Below, one piece after another: positions 51,601-63,105 of a stretch of 64,000 bases of DNA. The DNA lies in NCBI GenBank assembly GCA_947623455.1, contig OX392527.1:34464201-34528200 (forward strand), in the 5' to 3' direction. The translations under genes were made by a program, and so were the position numbers. The DNA comes from Mimachlamys varia (lineage: Eukaryota; Mollusca; Bivalvia; Pectinida; Pectinidae). The notes under the pieces are model-generated. The model was not told where the DNA came from and did not search any database. It was given only the letters and a program-made list of their open reading frames with translations. Positions within the stretch are counted from its first letter, which is position 1. Each line of letters starts with the position of its first letter.

Positions 51601-51993
51601 CAACCCACACACCAGCCCACATACACTTCGCTGTGTTATACAAACATACCTAGGGTAGTTCTACCCCGATAAAGACTTTCGATCCAATACTCCACCGTAG
51701 TAAACCCTTAATGTTAATATGCAGTCAGCCATTTCAAAGTACATGTGAAATCAACTAGGATTATAGATTGAATTTCAGTAAATAAACATCATGTACTTAC
51801 AGCTATAGTTTACACTGACTGAGTGACTCCTGCCAGTCTATGCAAGTTCTGAAAACCTACTGGGTCCACACAGTATGCATTCAAAACACAATTATCAAAC
51901 CAATGTATCTTAAGTTATCTTGCTGGCATTACACATTTCATAGATCTAGTAAGATGCTTGAGTGAAACATGTTCTCCAACAGGAGATTTCCAG
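45633..51993. other. Long noncoding stretch
   Basis: No recognised gene in 6.4 kb. The block 46300-46680 has more CpG than its surroundings and two overlapping plus frames (46298-46495, 46452-46676) with no known domain. A relative of the 38340 dispersed repeat lies at 50393-50510. A TGACGTCA palindrome is at 48931-48938. Confidence 0.35.
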
Positions 51994-53335
51994 ATATTCT
52001 TGTATCTTATATCAGGATACAGACAGTGAATTTTATAATACACAGTAATATCGAAAATATTCTTGTATCTTATCAGGATACAGGCAGTGAAGTTTATAAT
52101 ACACAGTAATATCGAAAATATTCTTGTATCTTATCGGGATACAGGCAGTGAAGTTTATAATACACAGTAATATCGGAAATATTCTTGTATCTTATCAGGA
52201 TACAGACAATGAAGTTCATAATACACAGTAATATCGAAAATATTCTTGTATCTTATCAGGATACAGACAATGAAGTTCATAATACACAGTAATATCGAAA
52301 ATATTCTTGTATCTTATCAGGATACAGACAATGAAGTTCATAATACACAGTTATATCGAAAATATTCTTGTATCTTATCAGGATACAGACAATGAAGTTC
52401 ATAATACACAGTAATATCGAAAATATTCTTGTATCTTATCGGGATACAGACAGTGAAGTTCATAATACACAGTAATATCGAAAATATTCTTGTATCTTAT
52501 CGGGATACAGACAGTGAAGTTCATAATACACAGTAATATTGAAAATATTCTTGTATCTTATCAGGATACAGACAGTGAAGTTTATAATACACAGTAATAT
52601 CGAAAATATTCTTGTATCTTATGAGGATACAGACAGTGAAGTTCATAATACACAGTAATATTGAAAATATTCTTGTATCTTATCAGGATACAGACAGTGA
52701 AGTTCATAATACACAGTAATATCGAAAATATTCTTGTATCTTATGAGGATACAGACAGTGAAGTTCATAATACACAGTAATATCGGAAATATTCTTGTAT
52801 CTTATCGGGATACAGGCAGTGAAGTTCATAATACACAGTAATATCGAAAATATTCTTGTATCTTATTGGGATACAGACAGTGAAGTTCATAATACACAGT
52901 AATATTGAAAATATTCTTGTATCTTATCAGGATACAGACAGTGAAGTTTATAATACACAGTAATATCGAAAATATTCTTGTATCTTATGAGGATACAGAC
53001 AGTGAAGTTCATAATACACAGTAATATCGAAAATATTCTTGTATCTAATCAGGATACAGACAGTGAAGTTTATAATACACAGTAATATCGAAAATATTCT
53101 TGTATCTTATCAGGATACAGACAGTGAAGTTCATAATACACAGTAATATCGAAAATATTCTTGTATCTTATCAGGATACAGACAGTAAAGTTCATAATAC
53201 ACAGTAATATCGAAAATATTCTTGTATCTTATGAGGATACAGACAGTGAAGTTCATAATACACAGTAATATCGGAAATATTCTTGTATCTTATCGGGATA
53301 CAGGCAGTGAAGTTTATAATACACAGTAATATCGA
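51994..53335. repeat. Minisatellite, 61-bp unit, about 22 copies
   Basis: The unit joins GGATACAGACAGTGAAGTTC, ATAATACACAGTAATATCG and AAAATATTCTTGTATCTTATC. Period is exactly 61 bp. Each unit holds a TGTATC ... GATACA hairpin with a loop that varies (TTATCAG, TTATCGG, TTATGAG) while the stem is kept. Confidence 0.95.
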
Positions 53336-54284
53336 TATCATGGATGTTTTAAATCCACTTCTGCTTTAGTCATGATTGATCTATAGAATATGACAGGAAG
53401 AATTAGCCGGACATATTAAAAGTGACAAAATAGGATTCTGACTGTCAACCATCTATAACAACTCTGTAATCCTATGTTATCTGATGTTTATACATGTATG
53501 AAGGTCCAGGGATTTTGTATTCTTGTGGTGTTCATCACACAATTGTAGCCAACAGATCTGTTTAGGACAGATGGTATGGGGGTATCGCTTTAGTAATGAA
53601 CCTCTCTCATACAATCACCAGTACACTTGTCCAGAAATAAGACCATGTAGGCAATAAATGCATGAAGCATTCAACTGTTTGTATGGCATGTTTACTGGGG
53701 TATATGGTCTACTAGTATTTAAATGACATAGTGTACATTAAACTTTGTTTGCTTGCAAAGGTGCATTATTCGAATAGATCACAAATATCATACGATTGTA
53801 ATTCAATGCAGTGTTTAGGTTTTCACGGTCTTAAACATCTTATTTTAAACATACAAATAAGATAAAAAATTAAAAACCCACAACTTAGCAACTGTCTAAA
53901 CAAGTTTGTTCGAAAACTGGAACAGTGAACTGTTGCTTGCTGATTGGCCAAGAATTGAGTCTCCTGCTGCATGTCAGTAAAATCTCCATCACTGACACAT
54001 ATGTTAAGTAGGTTATATCACATAGTGACAATATGCCACCAAATGTAAATATATACAATAGCTTCTAGAATAACTTCCTTGCCCCATATACAAATTACAA
54101 GTATTTCATATCCCTAAACACATTAATTTACAAGAACCTGATGTCATTCGGGAAGTTACTGCTTACTACTTCTTTGACCCATATATACAAACAATCACAT
54201 GTACCAGGTATGTTCTTAAAGTATATAAGTGCCTATTCAATGCAATTCAAGGTTACATATAAATACTGCTGTAGATATGCAAAT
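53336..54284. other. Unassigned noncoding stretch
   Basis: No feature seen. Confidence 0.35.
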
Positions 54285-54695
54285 ATGTGGTACAACTGTT
54301 TTGAAATATACTGTACATTTGTGGTACAACTGATTAACCTTTCAGTATGGAACAACTGCTGTATACAAATATGTGGTACAACTGTTTTGAAATATACTGT
54401 ACATTTGTGGTACAACTTGAAGTATGGAACAACTGCTGTATACAAATATGTGGTACAACTGTTTTGAAATATACTGTACATTTGTGGTACAACTTGAATT
54501 ATAGAACAACTGCTGTATACAAATATGTGGTACAACTGTTTTGAAATATACTGTACATTTGTGGTACAACTTGAATTATAGAACAACTGCTGTATACAAA
54601 TATGTGGTACAACTGTTTTGAAATATACTGTACATTTGTGGTACAACTTGAAGTATGGAACAACTAATGTATACAAATATGTGGTACAACTGCAT
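54285..54695. repeat. Minisatellite, 77-bp unit, about 5 copies
   Basis: Core phrases are TATACAAATATGTGGTACAA, CTGTTTTGAAATATACTG and TACATTTGTGGTACAACTTG. Period is 77 bp (54423 to 54500). Open frames on both strands follow from the stop-poor unit. Confidence 0.92.
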
Positions 54696-54867
54696 GTCTT
54701 TTGCATATATATAACTGCTGTGTATGTACAATTGTATGTTTTACAAATATTTTTAACATAAGGTAAAAGTGGGCAATAATATTGATATATAGTGTAATAA
54801 CAATTTCAACGACTGCATTTATATATTGTTTCATATAATATCAATCAATAAAGGGTTGTTCATGCAG

Positions 54868-55573
54868 TTACAGGGCAGTGAATGCCAAAGACTCCACGGT
54901 ACAAACCGTACCAACAGGGCAGTGAATACCAAAGACTCCACGGTACAAACCGTACCAACAGGGCAGTGAATACCAAAGACTCTACAGTACAAACCGTACC
55001 AACAGGGCAGTGAATACCAAAGACTCCACGGTACAAACCGTACCAACAGGGCAGTGAATACCAAAGACTCCACGGTACAAACCGTACCACCAGGGCAGTG
55101 AATACCACAGACTCCACGGTACAAACCGTACCAACAGGGAAGTGAATACCAAAGACTCCACGGTACAAACCGTACCAACAGGGCAGTGAATACCAAAGAC
55201 TCCACAGGACAAACCGTACCAACAGGACAGTGAATACCAAAGACTCCACGGTACAAACCGTACCAACAGGACAGTGAATACCAAAGACTCCACGGTACAA
55301 ACCGTACCAACAGGGCAGTGAATACCAAAGACTCCACGGTACAAACCGTACCAACAGGACAGTGAATACCAAAGACTCCACGGTACAAACTGTACCAACA
55401 GGGCAGTGAATACCAAAGACTCCACGGTACAAACCGTACCAACAGGGCAGTGAATACCAAAGACTCCACGGTACAAACCGTACCAACAGGACAGTGAATA
55501 CCAAAGACTCCACGGTACAAACCGTACCAACAGGGTAGTGAATACCAAAGACTCCACGGTACAAACCATACCA
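54868..55573. repeat. Minisatellite, 44-bp unit, about 16 copies
   Basis: The unit is GGGCAGTGAATACCAAAGAC plus TCCACGGTACAAACCGTACCAACA-like sequence, with an ACGGT/ACCGT hairpin. All three minus-strand frames are open over most of it, giving overlapping frames of 195 to 247 codons. This is expected when a stop-free unit of 44 bp (not a multiple of three) is repeated, so I do not call a gene. Confidence 0.95.
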
Positions 55574-58500
55574 TTTATTTATAAAACTTTGGCAGTAGAG
55601 TGATTCTGTACAGGTTTACAGTCTGTGTGTTACATAAATAATGCATGTAGAGTACAACTGCTACAAGACACTGTGAATGAAGTCATTCACCAATGTCTAA
55701 ATGGTAGTGACGCATGTTTGCAGAACATCATTAGCCACCCCAAATTTATCACTTTTCTCACCCACTTGTTAATTCTTTCACAAACAACGCATGAAGGAGA
55801 AGCAAATTGAATTATTCAACACAGATTCAACATACACAGTCTCAACTCATAAGCATTCTCTGCCTTATTAATATTTTACTATGTGGGATAATTTTATGAT
55901 ACCAGCATTAATAAGTTATATGGATGAGTGACTCCCGCACACTGTAGTAGTGTTGCCAGTCTCTACATCACAGAAGGCTTATATCTAGAACACCAGCAGT
56001 GGTATAACTAAATGTACTGAAAGCCAATTCAGCCAGACTAATACCCTGGTTCACTTGCTGCTTCATATTACAGAGATAGAGTTTAAAGGGTGCATGGTGG
56101 TGGAAAATGAAATATCATTAACAAACAGGTTTGAAAAATTATCTTAAATACCCATCTAAAGGCAAACGTAGGTGGCAATTACACAAGTAGCCAGATGGAT
56201 GATGGAAGTGTATATTTCATGCATTTTTACCTATTTTCTAATCCTTTTCAAAAATATTGAATTTCATTGAAAGGAGCATTTCATTTCTTTTGCATGTCCA
56301 CAAGTCTGAAAAAGTCAGAAAACCATGCAGTGGCTTGACTACAAATAAAATGAACGAGCTAGGCTGTATAACAGCTATAGTGTTTTGGTATTTGCTAATT
56401 TTCTATGTTAAATAAAGATTTAAATGTTCTACATTTATAAAGATGAAAATCACCTTTTCTAAAGCATTTAGAGGGGGGGGTAAATTGCCTCCAAATTTGG
56501 GTTAGATGTACTGTATGATGGTACATGTACCAGTTACTTGGCATAGACTCAATGCATTCAAATGTGAATAACACTGTAAAAAGTGGACTTGAATGCGAAT
56601 TCTCAAAACTCAACTCAAATACAGGTCCAACTTAGCACTTAACCAACGATATTACAATATTGTCTGGTGACACTGTTTCCATGGTCCGGTCACACAGACA
56701 TTGCGCAATACTTACACTGGCACACCGTTGTAGAAATTTATGTTACGCCTACGATGACCGCAGCTAAAGTAGTCCCATACTATTGACTTTATTTTTGCTA
56801 ACAAATAATTACATTTTAGGTCTAGACAATGAAAGGATTACGGTGATTGGATAATGGTTTGGCTGTTAGCCAATCAGATTTTGTGTTTAGATGTACTAGA
56901 AAGTTACCAACCAGATGCGCACTATGAGAACTAATTATGATCAAAATTCAAGAGTCCATGTGTCTTCAGGAGTGAAGTATTTCTTAGTTAACCATAAAAC
57001 CACAAATTTCCACTCAATGTAAAAGTGATAATGTATATAGAACTTCCTGGAAACAGTGACCTTGACTTTAAATTCTATCACATTTTAAATTTTACCATCA
57101 GCATCTGGACACATCATGATGGCAGAGGACCACTAACAACTGTGTATTATATGATACTTGATCTTTGACCTGCGACTACATGGGTAACTTTCAAACTGAT
57201 ACAAGACACACTGAAGCTGTGTAGTGGTTGTCCGATTTACTTCAACACGTTTATCGTTGGATTGTTTCTAAGTCTAGTCATGACATCTGACAATTAAAAT
57301 GTGTCTCCAAAGATTACATAACAGACCTTTTGTATCACCCGTGCGACATGACACTTCTTCACAAATACAGATTATACAAGTGTTCATATGTACATTACAG
57401 GAGATGTGATGTAATTGGCATACAATATAAGTACATCATATTATGTTCGAGTTGTACAATGCCCTGGTACTTTGAAAATAAATCATGCCATAAATCAAAG
57501 ATAATAAATCAAACATTGCTGTAATGTTCCATATAACATTGCATTTGCAAACTACTCAGAGGTTTATGAAATATCCCTATTGTAATATAACAATGATACA
57601 TTCTACACAAGCATGAGTTAATGAATTTCATAACACAAGATTCGGAATAATTAAAACTAGAGAGATGACTGTGACATAAATCACAAAGCATATAACCCTA
57701 AAAAATATCTGTACAAACACTAATGATATATTGCCTTAATGCTCAATAAAGTAACCTATTCTACATTCTAAATTTATACTGGAGTTTTTCGTAAACAATA
57801 GTTACCTCCCTTCCAAGTAAGTATATAATATAATGTAATTTCCACTGTGACGTCATTATACATGCATGTTTGCCAAACTGCAGGCTGAAAACAGTTTCTT
57901 TAGAAAGCTAATGTCACAACAGTATTGACATAAATACCTCAAAATGGGACATAACTCTTGTTTACCAAAATACCCATGGCGCTACACATATCACGTTTTG
58001 GTATTTTGTACAATCAGTAGATCAACAAAGTATTTAATTATGTTTTGTTACTTTTGTAGTAGGAAACTGTTTTCTGAACAAACAAATCCCAAATCCACAC
58101 GGTTTTTAGACTTACAGTGAATTAATAAAAATTAACATCCTTATAAATACCATTTCTGCATCAAATTATTACCAAAATTATCCATTGCTACACCGACAAC
58201 AATATATAGCTATCACATGAGGAAGATTTTATTCAATTACACATAATGCTTTTTTACATGAAAATAATTTGTTAAATATTGATCTAAAAATAACACTGGA
58301 ACGTTTTTAATCTTTAACATTGCAGCATTCTGCCCCATGCTAACATCGGTGCTAGGAGTTCAAGCTTAGGTGACCTATATCTGATGCAGGCTGGTTGAAG
58401 GAGTTTTACACACCATCTTCACCAGTACTCCAAACAGACATCAGGACTCTGAGTGACAGCCATTACAATTATTCATGGACCTCTTTTCTCTTGGTTCCTA

Positions 58501-59833
58501 ACTGACAAAACATGTCAGGATATGACCATATTCCACTATTCACAAAAAAATGTTTAGATTCAAATTTTCAAAATGGAAAAACATAAAAAAAGTCAAAAAA
58601 TCAATATCTTTTCGAGAGTTTCGATTTTGTTTTTGGCAAGCAAAACGATCCCAATAAAAGTCAAGAGCATTTGCCCAATCCTGGAAGATGCTGTATCTAT
58701 GCTATGAGCACTGTGTCCCATACGGAAATAAAAGGAATGATATTTTTTTAAATGAATATGAATGCATGTGTATTATCTTTGAAGTACATTCGAGAAAGTA
58801 TCTTCTAACAATGAACACGAAATCTATATATGTATAAGGCCTACAGAAGGTGTATAGCCCACTCCAGTAAAATTCTCTCTGTAGCTGTATGTATACAGAA
58901 TCTGTCACAGGAAGAGAGCAATGGAAGACTCGATCCCCTGACGTAGAAAATCCTATCATACAAACAACAGTGTACATGTATGTTAATAGAACTCTGTGAA
59001 TCTCATATCCAACAATGAATCAATAGATGTATCCCGAAGCCAAAACCAACCAAGGTGTGTCAGTATTTAATGAACAGATTTATGCTTGTTTAATTTCTCT
59101 CCACATTGGATAGAAACAGAAAACAATGCTGGTCCTCTCCTCAAGTTCTAACTCAATAGTCAGTTTCAATTTGATCTTATTAGATTTCAATGTTGCTATA
59201 AACTTGGAATTCCCGATATTGATGAAGATGTTGCAGTGCTATTGTACTCGCTGCACATTTATTGTGTAAACAATTTAAAAAAATCTTCAATTGGAAAGAA
59301 TTTGATTTTGACATCTCTGAGCAGAAAATCTTTATAATATAATATTTATTTTTTATGATATAATATAAAAACAAAACCATTCCATACATTCAACATAATA
59401 TATTCCCCAAATATTCTAGGTCATTAACTTTTTATCATGGACAGACCATATTCATTTATCAGTACAAATGTACAAACACAATATTTTGATAAAACCTCAA
59501 CCTCCTTAAGTTCCAAACTCTTTATTGCATCGTCCTGCGGTATATAAAAGCATTGACCAAAAGATACTGTGACATTCTAAGCATACAACTACAATAAAGC
59601 ACACATTAAGACCAATGATAACATTGTTTCCCAAAAGCACCAGACAGACTATCTGAAAAATCCAGTTTGTCCCAACATGAATGTCTCTATTATCTGCCCG
59701 TATGTCTAAACACATTTCTGTTCAACTTTCATTTTATTATTTCATTGCTAATAAGTCATACCACAATCTGTAGTTGTTTACTTAATCTTAAACTAAAGAA
59801 AAGATTTATCAGACCAAACTTTATTCTGCCCTT
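55574..59833. other. Long noncoding stretch
   Basis: No exon supported. At 56711-56960 there are CCAAT/ATTGG boxes, a TTGGCT/AGCCAA hairpin and extra CpGs, followed on the minus strand by CCAGT/GTAAGTATT, which resembles a 5' splice site. A TGACGTCA palindrome is at 57848-57855. Confidence 0.35.
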
Positions 59834-60130
59834 TAAACCTGTCTAGTGGATGAGCGGTAACTAACAAGAAACTCTTGACAAAAAAATCCAAAGAATTGAA
59901 AATAATTCAGGTGGGGCCCACTTCAACAACAAACCGAAGGTAGAAGACGGTTCGAAATGGACGCGTGTTTACAAATAGCATGTTTCAACTGCTGCTGTAC
60001 TGGTTACCGCGAAAGAATTCATCTTGAATATTGCTGATATCAGTTAATCTTAACTAAATCTATAAATATAATAAGTTATTAGACTTGATTTTCGCTTCAA
60101 GTTTTGCCGAAAGTTACGTATATTGGGCCT
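59834..60130. mobile_element. Rearranged relative of the TTAA MITE
   Basis: Shares GCGGTAACTAACAAGAAACT, the TTCATCTTGAATATTGCTGA block and the right end TTACGTATATTGGGCCT-TTAA with the copy at 24019-24280. The left terminus is missing. About 115 extra bases sit between two copies of AAAGAATT, a difference from the other copy. Confidence 0.65.
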
Positions 60131-60160
60131 TTAAACCTGAATATTTGAGAAATAATGGGG

Positions 60161-60184
60161 TTTTTTTTTGGGGGGGGGGGGGGG
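60161..60184. repeat. T-run followed by a 15-base G-run
   Basis: Nine T then 15 G (60170-60184) next to the MITE relative. A similar 16-base G-run is at 63898-63913. Such runs can form quadruplexes and are prone to sequencing error. Confidence 0.8.
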
Positions 60185-60619
60185 CAGCAGGAGGCATGCC
60201 TCAGTAAATAATACAATTGTTCTGTGTTGACATGTGCGGTGTAACTTATTTTCTTTACCTTTCTTACATAAACCATATATAACAATGTACTATATAATTC
60301 ATATACAATATGTGTTTCAAGCCCAGACTCTTTTTCTCTCATTGTGAAACCATTTTGATTACTGTCACACATCAGAGTTTCTATTTGTTGCAACTTCTAC
60401 ATTCAGTATACAAAAAGATCATTGATTGTCGATGCTGCAGTCATTAATTAAATCAAGGTTCTACAGATAAATCCATAGCATTGTTATGATCATCACAGAC
60501 GTGTACATCCAAGCCAACTCTAATGAGTGCTGCAGTCCCAGGTTGAATACCAATGTTACCCAGTCATACAGAAGCTTTAATGAGCCAGATTCTATCACAT
60601 GTAAAAACCAGATGAGAGA
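60185..60619. other. Unassigned noncoding stretch
   Basis: No feature seen. Confidence 0.3.
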
Positions 60620-60993
60620 CAAAAACATCCAGCAACAACACCAACTTCAGGAGTATATACAAACATCCAGCAACATCACCAACTTCAGGAGTGTATACAA
60701 ACATCCAGCAACAACATCAACTTCAGGAGTGTATACAAACATCCAGCAACATCAACTTCAGGAGTGTATACAAACATCCAGCAACATCAACTTCAGGAGT
60801 GTATACAAACATCCAGCAACATCAACTTCAGAACTGTATACAAACATCTAGCAACATCACCAACTTCAGGAGTGTATACAAACATCCAGCAACACCAACT
60901 TCAGGAGTGCATACAAACATCCAGCAACATCACCAACTTCAAAAGTGTAGACAAACATTCAGCAGACATCAACTTCGAGAGTGTATACAAACA
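60620..60993. repeat. Minisatellite, 35-38-bp unit, about 10 copies
   Basis: The unit is ACATCCAGCAACATCAACTT plus CAGGAGTGTATACAA, 35 bp, with 38-bp copies that add three bases (CACCAAC or CAACATC). Plus-strand frames remain open but repeat only NIQQHQLQE-like sequence. Confidence 0.92.
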
Positions 60994-61365
60994 TAATACT
61001 GATTACCTGAATTATTTTGAAGCCCTGGACAACAATCTTCTCCAGTGACAAAAAGGAAGAAGGAAAATAGCAGTGTTATCTCTATTTGTTTACTGTATGA
61101 AGCAACTTCCGTTTTATCACTCAGCAACAGAACTGCTATACAAAGTCTTTGCCTTATTTTTATTCATTGAGATACCCGTCCATAAATAACTTAAGCAGTT
61201 AATAGATCAATTAGGAAAATAAAACCAAACTGAACCATGGGGATACAATCATTGACAAATTTGGTGATAATTCTATTTTCAACAATTTCGTCTTAAAACT
61301 TAAATTTTGCTGTCTCTTCTTTCCAGCTCAAGATAAATGCAATGTATAAGTTTCAGAAAACTGAA

Positions 61366-61720
61366 TGAAGTATGTGACACACCTTCTAATATTGGTTAAC
61401 AATCTACAAATTTTCATCTCTCTACTGTTGACAGGTTACAAAATGAAGGAGTGGAAACGAATATGAATAAAGAGAGTCCCTGAAGGCTGAAAGGGCAATT
61501 TGAGACCTTGACCTTTGGTGGACAAAAAATGAATAAAATATGTGTGACACACTTTCTAATAGTGGTTAACAATCATGCAAAGTTTCTTCTCTCTTCTATA
61601 ACAGGTTGTGAAGCGGAAACGAATGTGTATCTAACAGATGGAGGGATGGACAGACACACGGGAGGAGGAATGGATGCACATACAGACAGAGTGATGGGCC
61701 CTGATAATGTGCATTTATAT
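61366..61720. repeat. Dispersed repeat of two units ending in GACA-type sequence
   Basis: GTGACACACCTTCTAATA / TTGGTTAACAATC and GTGACACACTTTCTAATA / GTGGTTAACAATC lie about 170 bp apart. Each is followed by ACAGGTT and GGAAACGAAT, and the second by GGATGGACAGACA. This matches a bivalve dispersed-repeat type with GACGGACA tails. Confidence 0.55.
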
Positions 61721-62934
61721 ATACTTCTATAGCTAAGATTTGTGTGCTTCAGTATAATTTTGGTTAAGTTAGTCCCATGTTCTTCAAAATTCTACATCAG
61801 ACATGACAGCCCTGAGATAGAATGTGTATAAGGTGATTCTACATGATGTAGCACAGAACCAGGATTTAAGACATATACAATCTACAATTCACATATTTTG
61901 ATTTCTAGGTTCACATTTGAAAGCCTTAAAACAGAGAATGTTGTTGGACAAGTTATGTAATACAAGCAAATCATTACAGACATTACAGGAACCATATAAT
62001 TTATGGCCCTTTTCCAACAGTTTTATAATTGAACCGTGCAGGACCTGGAACCAAGAAACATTACATCATGTGGTGTTGCTGTGCTTCTGTATGAATATAT
62101 TGATGTATATAACCTACTTTAATTAGCTTTCCACTGACCTTTTCTTGGCAATATGTGTATATAGCCAAGTGACTTTTTTCTAATCATATTGCACATGGGC
62201 TGTGTTTTAAAATATGACCGCACCAAATTTTGCATATAAAATACAGCAGGTATTATCAAGGAGAAGGAAACTTATATTGACTCCACTAAACAGAAACGAT
62301 TAGCACAACCTTACCCGAGTAATACTGTGTGTTGTATTTAAAGACAGCAGTACTTATTACAACAGACTTACAAAGTAATTAATAATTACATGTACTTCTA
62401 TATTATCAAGTCACATACAATATGTACGACCAAGACTTTTTCCCTTCCACAAACACACCACAATGCCACTGAAAAATCTACCCAGAGTAAGATCTTCTCT
62501 AGAGAAACTTCAAACCAGATTCAAGTGCTTTGTGATTCATATGACATACTGACTTTATTTGAACTATTTGTAAATTTATTTGTATTTTTTTTTTTTATTT
62601 ATAAAAACATGTACTGAAATTCCAACTATTGGTTATCAGGTACCAAACCCTAATTTTATTGAAGAATTTTTCAGTTGCATTTTACAGCATAAATTTACTA
62701 ACTTACCTCCCCTTAATTCGAGAACAAGCAATTTTTTATTATTAAAATTGCAATAACCAGCTACATCACTCTTTATTATTTGTTATAAATCAATCAAAAT
62801 TCATCATACATAATATAGCATAAGAAAACAGCCATAACAAATATTTAATGATAAATCATTATTTGTAAGAAATATTAAAAAATATTCAACCAAATAATGT
62901 CTGTGAAAAAAAATCTGAACTCACAACATTATGT
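61721..62934. other. Unassigned noncoding stretch
   Basis: No feature seen; short plus frames near 61917 and 62390 have no known domain. Confidence 0.3.
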
Positions 62935-63105
62935 GCTAACTTAGTGTTGTGGGTTTGAGACCTAACATGGGCTAGCCACCTGGTGCTGGCCACCAGTCAT
63001 TTCAAGGGTGTTTTTTTTATAGGAAGCTCTTTCCTCCTCCGCTAATACCTGACAACTATATATTGCTGTTACCAGGGGGTATATGAAACACACAAACCAA
63101 ATAGA
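62935..63105 (+). repeat. tRNA-derived SINE, 3' part
   Basis: GTTGTGGGTTTGAGACCTAA contains a B-box-like GGTTTGAGACC. It is followed by CCTGGTGCTGGCCACCAGTC, CTCTTTCCTCCTCCGCTAAT, CCTGACA, TTGCTGTTACCAGGGGGTAT and ACACACAAACCAAA. That order matches the body and tail of the bivalve SINE type also seen reversed at 5405-5541. Confidence 0.65.

Noticed and set aside
51780..51880. Strong splice-like pair (GGTTTTCAG ... GCT/GTAAGT) on the minus strand
   Set aside because: All three frames between the sites contain a stop; a similar phrase recurs near 55930, so it is probably a repeat.
54831..55574. Three overlapping minus-strand open frames of 195 to 247 codons
   Set aside because: They lie wholly on a 44-bp array with no stop in any phase; because 44 is not a multiple of three, every frame reads the same 44-residue cycle. 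No domain, splice signals or start context.
62695..62790. Minus-strand GTAAGT with an open frame in the phase needed to precede the MCU exon
   Set aside because: No polypyrimidine tract, no resemblance to MCU leader sequence, and the GGGGAGGTAA phrase is a common dispersed motif.
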